Positions 20,539-28,167 of a stretch of DNA of 64,000 bases are shown in pieces; position 1 is the stretch's first letter; each line of letters starts with the position of its first letter. The translations under genes were made by a program, and so were the position numbers. Below the pieces are notes generated by a model. That model did not search any database, was not told the origin of the DNA, and saw only the letters and a program-made list of their open reading frames with translations. Origin of the DNA: Rivibacter sp049446155. Its GTDB lineage: Bacteria; Pseudomonadota; Gammaproteobacteria; Burkholderiales; Burkholderiaceae_C. The stretch spans positions 62,001-126,000 of the forward strand of contig NZ_JBMSEE010000005.1 of NCBI RefSeq assembly GCF_049446155.1. Direction: 5' to 3'.

Positions 20539-20771
20539 GTTGAATTTCTCCATCAATTGGTTGACTGATGTGCCGGGCCCCGGGCGACAGCCGCATGAGC
20601 TCTCATTCTCACAACGACCCTGCGACGCGGATGGTACTGCGCGCCTGCTGAAAAAGTAAGCCGTTTCCTCTGGGAAAACACGTATCCGTGCGCCTTGGCG
20701 GGCCGTTTTGTGGCCGCAAGGCGTCAACCACGTGCGTTTTGCCGCTTCGAGACAAGCCCCTGTCAGCATTG

Positions 20772-20802
20772 TTGGCAATTGAATTGCGCGCAATTTAATT
20801 GC
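20772..20802 (+). promoter_or_regulatory. ohrR promoter with two OhrR operators
   Basis: Two copies of GCAATT-N-AATTGC (20775-20787 and 20790-20802) lie side by side, 15 bases centre to centre. Each is a perfect 6-base inverted repeat. The AT-rich palindrome is like known OhrR sites (for example TACAATT-AATTGTA types). A plausible promoter is TTGGCA (20772-20777), a 17-base spacer and TTAATT (20795-20800), so both operators cover it. They lie 24 bases before the ohrR start. Confidence 0.75.
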
Positions 20803-20825
20803 GAATGCATCGTACAGTTCGCCCC

Positions 20826-21329
20826 ATGGCAAGCAACCGCCCCCCACTGCGCAGCGTGCGCTCGAGCGCCGCGAACAACCCGCTGGCGCTGGATCGCCAG
20901 CTGTGCTTCGCGCTGTACTCGACCTCGCTGGCGATGACGCGGCACTACCGCCCGCTGCTCGAGGCGCTGGGCCTGACCTACCCGCAGTACCTGGTGATGC
21001 TGGCGCTGTGGGAGTCCGACGGCCAGGTGGTCTCCCAGCTCGGCACGCGCCTGTTCCTCGACTCCGGCACGCTGACGCCGCTGCTCAAGCGGCTCGAGTC
21101 GCTGGGCCTGATCGAGCGCCGGCGCGACCTGGCCGACGAGCGGCGCGTCGTCGTCAGCCTGACGCCCGCAGGCCACGCGCTGCGCCGTGAAGCGCTGGGC
21201 GTGCCGGTGGCCCTGGCGGCCGGCAGCGGCTGCACGCTCGAAGAGATCGACGAACTCACCGCCATGCTGGGCCAGCTGCGCGCCGCGCTGCTGGCCGGGC
21301 CGGGCGCCCCGATCCCCACCGCGGCTTGA
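20826..21329 (+). CDS. ohrR: organic hydroperoxide resistance repressor, MarR family
   Basis: This 167-aa protein is a MarR-family winged-helix repressor. The N-terminal motif LDRQLCFALYSTSLAMTRHY places Cys27 where OhrR proteins have their peroxide-sensing cysteine. The helix-turn-helix region follows (LTYPQYLVMLALWE, then SQLGTRLFLDSGTLTPLLKR) and the wing is RRRDLADERRVVVSLTPAG. Oxidation of the Cys by organic peroxides releases DNA in this family. Start 20826 gives the standard length. Twin operators precede it, so it should repress itself and the ohr gene 58 bases downstream. Confidence 0.95.
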   Translation: MASNRPPLRSVRSSAANNPLALDRQLCFALYSTSLAMTRHYRPLLEALGLTYPQYLVMLALWESDGQVVSQLGTRLFLDSGTLTPLLKRLESLGLIERRRDLADERRVVVSLTPAGHALRREALGVPVALAAGSGCTLEEIDELTAMLGQLRAALLAGPGAPIPTAA

Positions 21330-21387
21330 GGTCGCAAGACCGCCGCATTCACTTCCTCGTTTCACTTCCTCGCACAGGAGATTCCCG

Positions 21388-21819
21388 ATGGCTGTCACGA
21401 AGCTCGACAAAGTCCTCTACACCGCCGAAGCCAAGGCCACCGGCGGGCGCGACGGCCGCGCCGTCACCAACGACGGCAAGCTCGACGTCAAGCTCGGCCT
21501 GCCCAAGGAGATGGGCGGCAACGATGCCGGCACCAACCCGGAGCAGCTGTTCGCCGCCGGCTACTCGGCCTGCTTCCTCGGCGCGATGAAGTTCGTCGCC
21601 GGCCAGAAGAAGATCACGCTGTCGCCCGAGACCTCGATCACCGGCCGCGTGGGCATCGGCCCGATCCCGCAGGGCTTCGGCATCCAGGCCGAGCTGAACG
21701 TCTCGATCCCCGGCATGGCCCGCGCCGACGCCGAGGCACTGGTCGAGGCGGCCCACCAGGTGTGCCCGTACTCGAACGCGACGCGCGGCAACATCGAGGT
21801 GACGCTGAACGTGGTCTGA
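21388..21819 (+). CDS. ohr: organic hydroperoxide resistance protein
   Basis: This 143-aa protein is a thiol peroxidase of the Ohr/OsmC family that reduces organic hydroperoxides using lipoylated partners. Both catalytic cysteines are present, Cys62 in GYSACFLGAM and Cys126 in AHQVCPYSNATRGN. The gene has CAGGAG upstream of the ATG. It has no palindrome of its own, so it is probably read from the ohrR promoter. A short tandem repeat of TTCACTTCCTCG (21348-21359 and 21361-21372) lies in the ohrR-ohr gap with no clear role. Confidence 0.96.
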   Translation: MAVTKLDKVLYTAEAKATGGRDGRAVTNDGKLDVKLGLPKEMGGNDAGTNPEQLFAAGYSACFLGAMKFVAGQKKITLSPETSITGRVGIGPIPQGFGIQAELNVSIPGMARADAEALVEAAHQVCPYSNATRGNIEVTLNVV

Positions 21820-21843
21820 TCGAGCACGCGGCAGCTTGAACGA

Positions 21844-21869
21844 GAAGGGCGGCCTGCGGGCCGCCCTTC
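21844..21869. terminator. bidirectional hairpin between ohr and terC
   Basis: GAAGGGCGGCC (21844-21854) and its complement (21859-21869) form an 11-base stem with a 4-base loop between two convergent genes. The tails are only moderately T-rich (CGTTC on the plus strand), so efficiency is uncertain. Confidence 0.65.
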
Positions 21870-21871
21870 GT

Positions 21872-22837
21872 TCATTCCGGCTGCGCCTTGATGCGCGGCG
21901 CGGTCTTCACGCTCCATAGCATCGTGATCGCGAGGATGCCGACCACGACGCCGAGCGACAGCAGCACCGGGATCTTGACCACGTCGATCAGCAGCATCTT
22001 GGCGCCGATGAAGACCAGGATCACCGCCAGCCCATAGCTGAGCAGGTGGAACTTCACGGCCATCGCGGCGAGCAGGAAGTACATCGCGCGCAGGCCGAGG
22101 ATCGCGAAGATGTTCGACGTGAGGACGATGAACGGGTCGCTGGTGATCGCGAAGATCGCCGGGATGGAGTCGACCGCGAAGATCACGTCGGTGATGCCGA
22201 CCAGGGCCACCACCATCAGCAGCGGCGTCGCGATGCGCCGGCCGTTCTCCACGGTGAAGAACTTTTCGCCGTCGAAGGCACGGCTGACCGGCAGCAGGCG
22301 GCGCAGCAGCTTGAGCGCCGGATTGCTCTCCAGGTCAGGCTCCTGGCCGGCGGCCCACCACATCTTGATGCCGGTGACGAGCAGGAAAGCGCCGAACACG
22401 TACAGCAGCCAGTGGAACTGCGCCAGCAGCCAGCCGCCGACCAGGATCATGACGGTGCGCAGCACGATCGCGCCGATGATGCCGATCATCAGCACCCGCT
22501 TCTGGTAGGCCGGCGGCACCGCGAAGTAGGTGAAGATCATCAGGAACACGAAGATGTTGTCGACCGCGAGCGACTTCTCGATCAGGTAGCCGGTCAGGAA
22601 CTCGAGTGCGCGCGTGTTGGCCAGCGCGACGTCGCCGGTGGAGTCTTTCACGGCCCACCAGAACAGGCCGTTGAACGCCAGGCTCAGGGCGACCCAGACC
22701 AGCGACCAGTTCAGGGCCGCCTTGACCGTGACCTCGCGCGCGCCCTGCTTGCGCAGCACGACGAAGTCGATGAAGAGGGCCGCGAGGACCGAAGAGACGA
22801 AGACAAGCCAGAGCCAATCCGGCGCGATCGTGTTCAT
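21872..22837 (-). CDS. TerC/Alx family membrane protein, probable manganese exporter
   Basis: This 321-aa integral membrane protein has about nine hydrophobic helices. TerC hallmarks are visible: FIDFVVLRKQGAREVTVKAAL near the N-terminus, LIEKSLAVDNIFVFLMIF, and the second acidic repeat VGITDVIFAVDSIPAIFAITSDPF. Members such as E. coli Alx and MntX-like TerC proteins export Mn2+. ATG 22837 has GGGAG five bases upstream. The leader carries a yybP-ykoY riboswitch, which supports a manganese role over tellurite resistance. It differs in length and type from the second TerC gene at 40943-41680. Confidence 0.93.
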   Translation of the reverse strand: MNTIAPDWLWLVFVSSVLAALFIDFVVLRKQGAREVTVKAALNWSLVWVALSLAFNGLFWWAVKDSTGDVALANTRALEFLTGYLIEKSLAVDNIFVFLMIFTYFAVPPAYQKRVLMIGIIGAIVLRTVMILVGGWLLAQFHWLLYVFGAFLLVTGIKMWWAAGQEPDLESNPALKLLRRLLPVSRAFDGEKFFTVENGRRIATPLLMVVALVGITDVIFAVDSIPAIFAITSDPFIVLTSNIFAILGLRAMYFLLAAMAVKFHLLSYGLAVILVFIGAKMLLIDVVKIPVLLSLGVVVGILAITMLWSVKTAPRIKAQPE

Positions 22838-22869
22838 GCGCACTCCCAATGGGGGTTGATGAGAAGACG

Positions 22870-22995
22870 AGGGCGCCGAAAGGTCTTGCGAACCAGGGGG
22901 GCTGGTCCTGCGGTCCCGGGCACCCGGCGTTGCGCCGCGTGCCGTACTGACGGGGGGCCGCGGCCACGGGCGTGGCGTGCTACTCCCCTTTCGAC
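22870..22995 (-). ncRNA. yybP-ykoY manganese riboswitch
   Basis: The terC leader on the minus strand contains the conserved elements in order: AAAGGGGAGTAGC (22979-22991), CCGTCAGTACGG near 22940-22955, and GCAAGACCTTTCG (22877-22889), with GC-rich helices between them. These are the signature strands of the yybP-ykoY aptamer, whose ligand is Mn2+. A -10-like GATACAAT lies just upstream (about 23002-23010). The Shine-Dalgarno GGGAG is only about 30 bases past the aptamer end, so translational control is likely. Boundaries are approximate. Confidence 0.88.
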
Positions 22996-23019
22996 AGGCG
23001 CGATTGTATCCTGCGCGCC

Positions 23020-23376
23020 ATGAAAACCCTTGTCCGTTGGCTGCTGCTGGCCGCCGCCTTGCTGCTCGTGGCCCACCTGTACTCCGGCGTCACGGTGCAA
23101 AGCTTCGGCTCGGCAATGATCGCCGCGCTGGTGCTGGGCCTGTTCAATGCCATCGTCCGGCCGATCCTGGTGGTGCTGACGCTGCCGGTCACGGTGGTCA
23201 CGCTGGGCTTGTTCCTGTTCGTGATCAACGCGCTGATGTTCTACTGGGCCGCCGGGCTGCTCGACGGCTTCCAGGTGCGCGGCTTCGGCGCCGCGGTGGT
23301 CGGCTCGCTGATCTACAGCGTGTGCGGACTGGTGATCGACGCGGCGCTGGAGCGGCTGTTCAAGAGCGCCGACTGA
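23020..23376 (+). CDS. phage holin family IV-like 4-TM membrane protein
   Basis: This 118-aa protein has four hydrophobic helices: WLLLAAALLLVAHLYSGV, a segment around AALVLGLFNAIVRPILVVLTLPV, VTLGLFLFVINALMFYWAAGL, and AVVGSLIYSVCGLVIDAAL. The NAIVRPILVVLTLPVTVVTLG motif is typical of the Phage_holin_4_2 (YvlD) family of chromosomal membrane proteins. Despite the family name there is no phage gene nearby, so a lysis role is not supported. It is divergent from terC, and its promoter must overlap the riboswitch promoter region. The function is unknown. Confidence 0.85.
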   Translation: MKTLVRWLLLAAALLLVAHLYSGVTVQSFGSAMIAALVLGLFNAIVRPILVVLTLPVTVVTLGLFLFVINALMFYWAAGLLDGFQVRGFGAAVVGSLIYSVCGLVIDAALERLFKSAD

Positions 23377-23392
23377 GCGGCGGCTCCAAGGC

Positions 23393-25039
23393 TCAGCGCG
23401 GGATCGGCCGGTCTTCCGGCGGCGGCGTGGTGCGGCCCTCTTCGGCCCACTCGGCACGGCGCTGCGCCTGCAGCTCGCGCAGCCGCGCATCGATGACCGA
23501 AGCCTCGATGTAGTCGGCCGAGCTCGAGCGCGTGAGGCGCTGGCCGGCGCGCAGCCTTTCGATCGCACCGGGCAAGTCGCCAATGGCGGCACGGGCCTCG
23601 GCGCCGGCGCGCACCGCGCGCAGCCGCTCGCCCAGGCGCTCCCAGAATTGCGCCAGCAGCTGCCATGCGCCGGCATCGGCAGGATGGAGCGCGACCCACG
23701 TCTGCAATCGATCGGCGGCCGACTTCTGCTGCTCGGCCGTGCTGCCGGGCACCAGCGCGCGCTGGGCCGAATAGAAAAGCACCGGGCGCGACTCGCGCGC
23801 ACCCAGCGAGCGCGAGAGCGTGTCGACCAGTTCGCCGGTACGCGCCGCGGCGGCGGCGTCGCCGGTGTTGGCGCGCGCGATCAACGCCTCGGCGGCCAGC
23901 AGGTCGAGCACGCGCGTCGCGGCGGCATCGCCCGCGGCGATGGGCCGTGCCACCGCGAGCGCCGCTTCGGCGCGCGACCAGTCCTTGAGCAGCACGGATG
24001 CCAGCGCGGAAGCGTAGGCCGCAGCGAGCCGGTCGCCGGGCGTGCCGGCGCTCGACGGCGCGCTGGCCGCGTCGCTCGCCTGCTGCCGCTGCAGCGCATT
24101 GGCGGTCGGATCCATCAGCACGCGCGCGCGCGCCTGCATCAACGCGTGCACCAGCGGGCGCGACGGCATGGCGAGGCTGCCGGCGTCGACGCCCAGGCGC
24201 GCGCGTGCCTCGCCGATGCGCTCGGTGCTCAGGGGGTGGGTGCGCAGGTAGGGGAAGTTCTGGCTGTCGTTGAGCCGCGAGGCGCGCAGCAGCGTCTCGA
24301 ACATCTGCGACATGCCGGTGGCCGCATAGCCGGCACCGGTGAGGACACCGAAGCCGATGCGGTCGGCCTCGCGCTCGAAGTCGCGCGAGTAGTTGAGCTG
24401 GCCCTGGGCCGAGACCGCCTGGCCGCCGGTGATCAGCGCATTGGCCGCATCGGCGCTGCGGCTCGCGGCGATGATGCCCAGCAGCAGGCTGGCCATGCTG
24501 ATCAGGGAGGCGGTCTTGCCGGCGCTGACGCTGCGCGCGATGTGGCGCTGCGTCACATGCGACAGCTCGTGCGCGAGCACCGAAGCCAGTTCGTCCGGCG
24601 AGTGCGTGGCCGACAGCAGGCCCAGGTGCACCCCGACCCAGCCGCCCGGCAGCGCGAAGGCGTTCACCGACGGATCGCGCACCAGGAAGATCTGGAACGC
24701 GAAGCGGTCATCGAGCTCGGCCGTGATGTTGCCGGCCACGCGCGAGGCCTGCACCAGCGGTCGCCAGATGCCCCGCAGGTACTCCAGCAGCACCGGGTCG
24801 TCGAGGTACTGCGGGTCGCGCCAGATCTCGCGCATGATGCGGTCGCCGATCTTGCGCTCGTAGTTGATCGGCACGTCTTCGGAGGCGCTGTCGCCCAGGG
24901 CCGGCAGCGCGTTGGAGGCCTGGGCGCGCGCGTCGGCCAGCAGCGCACCGGTACCGCCTGACAACAGCGCAGCCGACATGGCGAAGACGGTGGCGCGCGC
25001 CGCGAGGCGACGCAGCGAAGGCACGCGGGAAAGGGACAT
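23393..25039 (-). CDS. M48 metalloprotease with TPR-like tail (BepA-like)
   Basis: This 548-aa protein has a signal peptide (residues about 1-40, ending ADARAQA). Its M48 peptidase domain carries LAHELSHVTQRH (zinc ligands His157 and His161, catalytic Glu158) and EREADRIGF as the third-ligand helix. The C-terminal half is alpha-helical, with repeats of TPR character (WSRAEAALAVARPIAAGD, then WVALHPADAGAWQLLAQFWERLG). This layout matches BepA/YfgC, a periplasmic protease and chaperone that matures or degrades outer-membrane proteins such as LptD. Length is near the family norm. It lies 15 bases after the pilin accessory gene on the same strand and may be co-transcribed. Confidence 0.93.
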   Translation of the reverse strand: MSLSRVPSLRRLAARATVFAMSAALLSGGTGALLADARAQASNALPALGDSASEDVPINYERKIGDRIMREIWRDPQYLDDPVLLEYLRGIWRPLVQASRVAGNITAELDDRFAFQIFLVRDPSVNAFALPGGWVGVHLGLLSATHSPDELASVLAHELSHVTQRHIARSVSAGKTASLISMASLLLGIIAASRSADAANALITGGQAVSAQGQLNYSRDFEREADRIGFGVLTGAGYAATGMSQMFETLLRASRLNDSQNFPYLRTHPLSTERIGEARARLGVDAGSLAMPSRPLVHALMQARARVLMDPTANALQRQQASDAASAPSSAGTPGDRLAAAYASALASVLLKDWSRAEAALAVARPIAAGDAAATRVLDLLAAEALIARANTGDAAAAARTGELVDTLSRSLGARESRPVLFYSAQRALVPGSTAEQQKSAADRLQTWVALHPADAGAWQLLAQFWERLGERLRAVRAGAEARAAIGDLPGAIERLRAGQRLTRSSSADYIEASVIDARLRELQAQRRAEWAEEGRTTPPPEDRPIPR

Positions 25040-25054
25040 CGAGGCGGGTTTGGT

Positions 25055-25852
25055 TCAGAAGCCGTCGAACGGCGCGTAGCCGACGATGGCACCGGTGTTG
25101 CGGTCGACCAGGGCGACCCAGTCGCTACGTCGACTGATCATCGGCAGGTAGCCGAGTTCCGAGGCGGGGCGGCCGGTGGTGGCGATGGCGGCGGCGAGGT
25201 CGGCCTCGCGACCGGGGTGGCTGGTGAGGAGACGCTCGAGCGGGAGCATGTTCCCGGCCAGCGCCGCGGCGGTGCGCTCCGGCGGCAGCCAGAGTTCGGG
25301 TCGCGCACCGATATCGATGCCGGCGAAGGCCAGCTCGATGGCCTTCATCTGCTCGCCGGGATCGGTCGGCGACTGCGCCGCGACGACGAGCCGACCGGTC
25401 CAGGGCAAGCGGCGCAGGCCTTCTGGCGCCTTGGCGAGCCCGTCGGCGTCGAGGTCGATCGCGCGCACGACGCGCAGGCGGGCACCCTCGAGCGCCAGCA
25501 CGACCGGGCGCGCCTGCGCCAGCGTGTGAACGCCGTAGACCAGCGCCGACAGCTGCAGCGCGGCGATCACGGCCAGGTCGCGCACCAGCTCCCGTCGCGG
25601 CTTGCGCAAATCGAACACCGCCAGCGTGATCAGCGGGCCGATAACCACGTCGACGGCGACGATCAGCAGGAACAGCTCGTCGCCCCCGGAGATCTGCCGA
25701 AACGGCGTGGGGTACCAAAGGCCGAACACCAGGGCCGCGCAGGCCAGCGCGACCAGCGCCGACAACGCAAGGTGGATCAGCGCCGCGCGCACGCGACCAC
25801 GCAGCGTGGAAGCGAAACCTGCGGACGGCAGGGTGTCGGCAGCCTGATTCAT
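25055..25852 (-). CDS. type IV pilin accessory protein, TfpX/TfpZ-like
   Basis: This 265-aa protein has an N-terminal helix (ALIHLALSALVALACAALVFGLWY). The family motif follows: YPTPFRQISGGDELFLLIVAVDVVIGPLITLAVF, then DLRKPRRELVRDLAVIAALQLSALVYG, two more helices. A soluble domain ends with LGYLPMISRRSDWVALVDRNTGAIVGY. This fits the TfpX/TfpZ accessory proteins that in Pseudomonas are encoded next to the pilin and help its surface display. Here the pilin gene is about 11 kb away, across the glycan island. The call rests on motif recognition. Confidence 0.8.
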   Translation of the reverse strand: MNQAADTLPSAGFASTLRGRVRAALIHLALSALVALACAALVFGLWYPTPFRQISGGDELFLLIVAVDVVIGPLITLAVFDLRKPRRELVRDLAVIAALQLSALVYGVHTLAQARPVVLALEGARLRVVRAIDLDADGLAKAPEGLRRLPWTGRLVVAAQSPTDPGEQMKAIELAFAGIDIGARPELWLPPERTAAALAGNMLPLERLLTSHPGREADLAAAIATTGRPASELGYLPMISRRSDWVALVDRNTGAIVGYAPFDGF

Positions 25853-25909
25853 GTCCTGAGACGTCGCCTGTGAAGCCAGCGACTATGATGCCAGCGCCCC
25901 TGTATCCCG

Positions 25910-26431
25910 ATGTTGCTGCTCGCCGTGTCCTCGCCTTCCACGCCCGCCGCCAATCCGCTGACGCACTTCGACAGCCAGGGCCAGGCCCACATGGTCGACG
26001 TGGGCGCCAAGCCGGCCACGCACCGCGTCGCGGTGGCCGAGGGGCGCATCCGCATGCTGCCGGCCACGCTCGATCTCATCGCGCAGGGCACGGCGAAGAA
26101 GGGCGACGTGATCGGCATCGCGCGCATCGCGGCCATCCAGGCCGCCAAGCGGACCGCCGAGCTGATTCCGCTGTGCCATCCGCTGCCGCTCACGCGCGTG
26201 GCGGCCGAGTTCGAGCTGGATGTCGCTGCATCGCTGGTTCGCTGCATCGTCACCGCAGAGACCGTGGGCGCGACCGGCGTCGAGATGGAGGCGCTGACCG
26301 CGGTGCAGGTCGGCCTGCTCACGATCTACGACATGTGCAAGGCCGCCGACCGCGGCATGGTGATCGACGGCGTGAGGCTGCTCGAGAAGCGCGGCGGCAA
26401 GTCGGGCCACTGGAGGGCGGCCGGCGGCTGA
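25910..26431 (+). CDS. moaC: cyclic pyranopterin monophosphate synthase
   Basis: This 173-aa enzyme makes cyclic pyranopterin monophosphate, with MoaA, in molybdenum cofactor synthesis. Conserved elements include the start LTHFDSQGQAHMVDVGAKP, the active-site loop TAELIPLCHPLPLT, GATGVEMEALTAVQVGLLTIYDMCKA and the C-terminal LLEKRGGKSGHW. A GTG at 25928 in the same frame would remove six residues and is an equally good start. TATGAT about 20 bases upstream may be a -10. No other moa gene lies in the window, so the pathway is dispersed. It is convergent with the first PglL-like gene. Confidence 0.96.
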   Translation: MLLLAVSSPSTPAANPLTHFDSQGQAHMVDVGAKPATHRVAVAEGRIRMLPATLDLIAQGTAKKGDVIGIARIAAIQAAKRTAELIPLCHPLPLTRVAAEFELDVAASLVRCIVTAETVGATGVEMEALTAVQVGLLTIYDMCKAADRGMVIDGVRLLEKRGGKSGHWRAAGG

Positions 26432-26438
26432 CCGCGAC

Positions 26439-28166
26439 TCAACGCAATACGCGGTCGATGTCGCGCCAGGTCAGCGGTACAGACTGCGTGTTGCATTGCC
26501 AGGGCGGCTCCGGTGTGTCGCAATTCTTGAAGTAGGCCTGCGCATCGGGCCGGCGGAACTCGCGCAGCCGCTGCGCGGCATAAAGCGCCTCGGCGTCGCG
26601 ACCGTTGGCCTTGAGCGCCTCGATGGTGGCGATCAGCAGCCGCACATCGACGAGCTGATGCACGGGCCGGTGGAACGTGGCCAGGCGCTGGTCGCGCGGC
26701 GGCGTCGTGACCGCCGCGTAATCGGCATGGTGGCCGAACAGCAGGCTGCGCTGTCCGCGCTCGATGCGCTCGGCGAGCGGCGCTGCATCGGCAGGCGGCG
26801 AGAAGATCACCTCGATGCGTCGATGGTCCCAGGCGGCGTACAGCGCGCCGATGATCATCAACGCAGCTGCCGCTTGCATGAGCCTCGGCGGCCACACGGA
26901 GAGCGCATCACCAGCGCTTCGCCGCGGCGCGCTGCCGATGAACAGCCCCATGGCCCACGCCGCCGGCAGAAGGAAGTAGGCATACCACAGCGGGTACTCG
27001 AGCAAGCTGTGGACACCCAGGACCACCAGCATCACGAACGCAGCACGCCCAGGATGCTGCGCGTCCATCGCCTGGCGAGACGCCCACGCACCGCGTGCCC
27101 GCCAGAGCGCCCAACCGACCAAGCCCAACACGGCCAAAGTGGCCGGAACGCCGATCTCCACGGCCAGCTGCAGCGGGAGGTTGTGCGTGTGATCGAAGAA
27201 CGCGACAGGCCGGTCGGGAAAGGGCGTGAACGTCCAGGCGAAGTTGAAGTTGCCCCAGCCGACGCCGGTCCATGGGTTCTGCGCGATCAGCACGGCGGCG
27301 TTCTTCCAGATGGCGAAGCGCGAGCTGCTGATGTCGGCGGACGATTGGAGTCGGTCCGCGGCGTAGAAGTGCTGGCTCGCGAACTGCGCCCAGGCGGCTA
27401 GCAACGCCCAGAACACCAGGTAGGCTAGCGGCGTGAATGCCAATACGCGCCGTGCGGCACGTGGCAGCGAGCGATCGACCACGGCCCACGCCAGCAGCAC
27501 GGAGAGCGACAATGCACCGGTGCGCGACGCACTCAGCGCCACCGCAAACACCATCGCGGTGATCGAGCCTCCCGCCAGCCAGGGCCGCAGGCGACCGACA
27601 CGCCAGAGCCAAGCGGTCCAGACGATGGCGCACAGCAGCGCCGTGGCAAGGTGATTGGGCTGGCGCATGTTGCCGACTGCGCGGCCGGCGGTCCCGCTGG
27701 CGGCGACCAGCCAGCCGTCGGCGAGCGACGGGGCAAAGTACTGGACTGCGGCGATGACCGCGCTCAGGCCGCCGGCGATCCACCATGCGTGTCCCATCGC
27801 GAGCAGTGGTTCGTCGGACTGGCCCACGGCCTGGCTTGCCGCCACCACCACCAACGCGGCGGCCAGCACACAAGCCGCCGCCGCCTGTGACCCGAGCGCC
27901 ACCAGCGCCAGCCCGCCGAGCGCCGCCAGCACCGGCCAGATCCCGTACCAGGACACCGCCAACGATGGTCGTGCCGGCCGAGGCCACCAAGCACCGGCCA
28001 GCACCGCGCCCCAGCCGAGCGCCGCGGCGGCCTGGTTGTAGAACACCGCGTCCGGCACCGATGACGGCGCCAGCAGGAGCGGCGCCGCCACGGCCAGCAT
28101 GAAGACCGCGCCGGCGGTCCACCGCCTGGCGACCTCGGCGTCGTCCGGCTCGTCGTCCAGCGTCAC
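26439..28166 (-). CDS. PglL/Wzy-type O-oligosaccharyltransferase (first copy)
   Basis: This 575-aa polytopic protein has about 12 membrane helices and a C-terminal soluble tail. NMRQPNHLATALLCAIVW, the region after SASRTGALSLSV, and the large loop with AQNPWTGVGWGNFNFAW and FDHTHNLPLQLAVEIG mark the Wzy_C/PglL superfamily. The Q-P-N-H-L and H-T-H-N-L motifs are those of PglL rather than WaaL. Such enzymes move a lipid-linked glycan onto Ser/Thr of exported proteins, or polymerise it. The GTG start follows the stop of the upstream transferase at once (TGACGTG), so the two are coupled. A second paralogue lies at 34813-36507. Confidence 0.85.
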   Translation of the reverse strand: MTLDDEPDDAEVARRWTAGAVFMLAVAAPLLLAPSSVPDAVFYNQAAAALGWGAVLAGAWWPRPARPSLAVSWYGIWPVLAALGGLALVALGSQAAAACVLAAALVVVAASQAVGQSDEPLLAMGHAWWIAGGLSAVIAAVQYFAPSLADGWLVAASGTAGRAVGNMRQPNHLATALLCAIVWTAWLWRVGRLRPWLAGGSITAMVFAVALSASRTGALSLSVLLAWAVVDRSLPRAARRVLAFTPLAYLVFWALLAAWAQFASQHFYAADRLQSSADISSSRFAIWKNAAVLIAQNPWTGVGWGNFNFAWTFTPFPDRPVAFFDHTHNLPLQLAVEIGVPATLAVLGLVGWALWRARGAWASRQAMDAQHPGRAAFVMLVVLGVHSLLEYPLWYAYFLLPAAWAMGLFIGSAPRRSAGDALSVWPPRLMQAAAALMIIGALYAAWDHRRIEVIFSPPADAAPLAERIERGQRSLLFGHHADYAAVTTPPRDQRLATFHRPVHQLVDVRLLIATIEALKANGRDAEALYAAQRLREFRRPDAQAYFKNCDTPEPPWQCNTQSVPLTWRDIDRVLR

Positions 28167-28167
28167 G

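Noticed and set aside
21872..22837. Tellurite resistance determinant
   Set aside because: TerC is a historical name; no terABDEZ genes are present and the manganese riboswitch points to metal homeostasis.
23020..23376. Prophage remnant suggested by the holin-like gene
   Set aside because: The family is widespread on chromosomes, and no endolysin, integrase, capsid gene or attachment repeat lies nearby.
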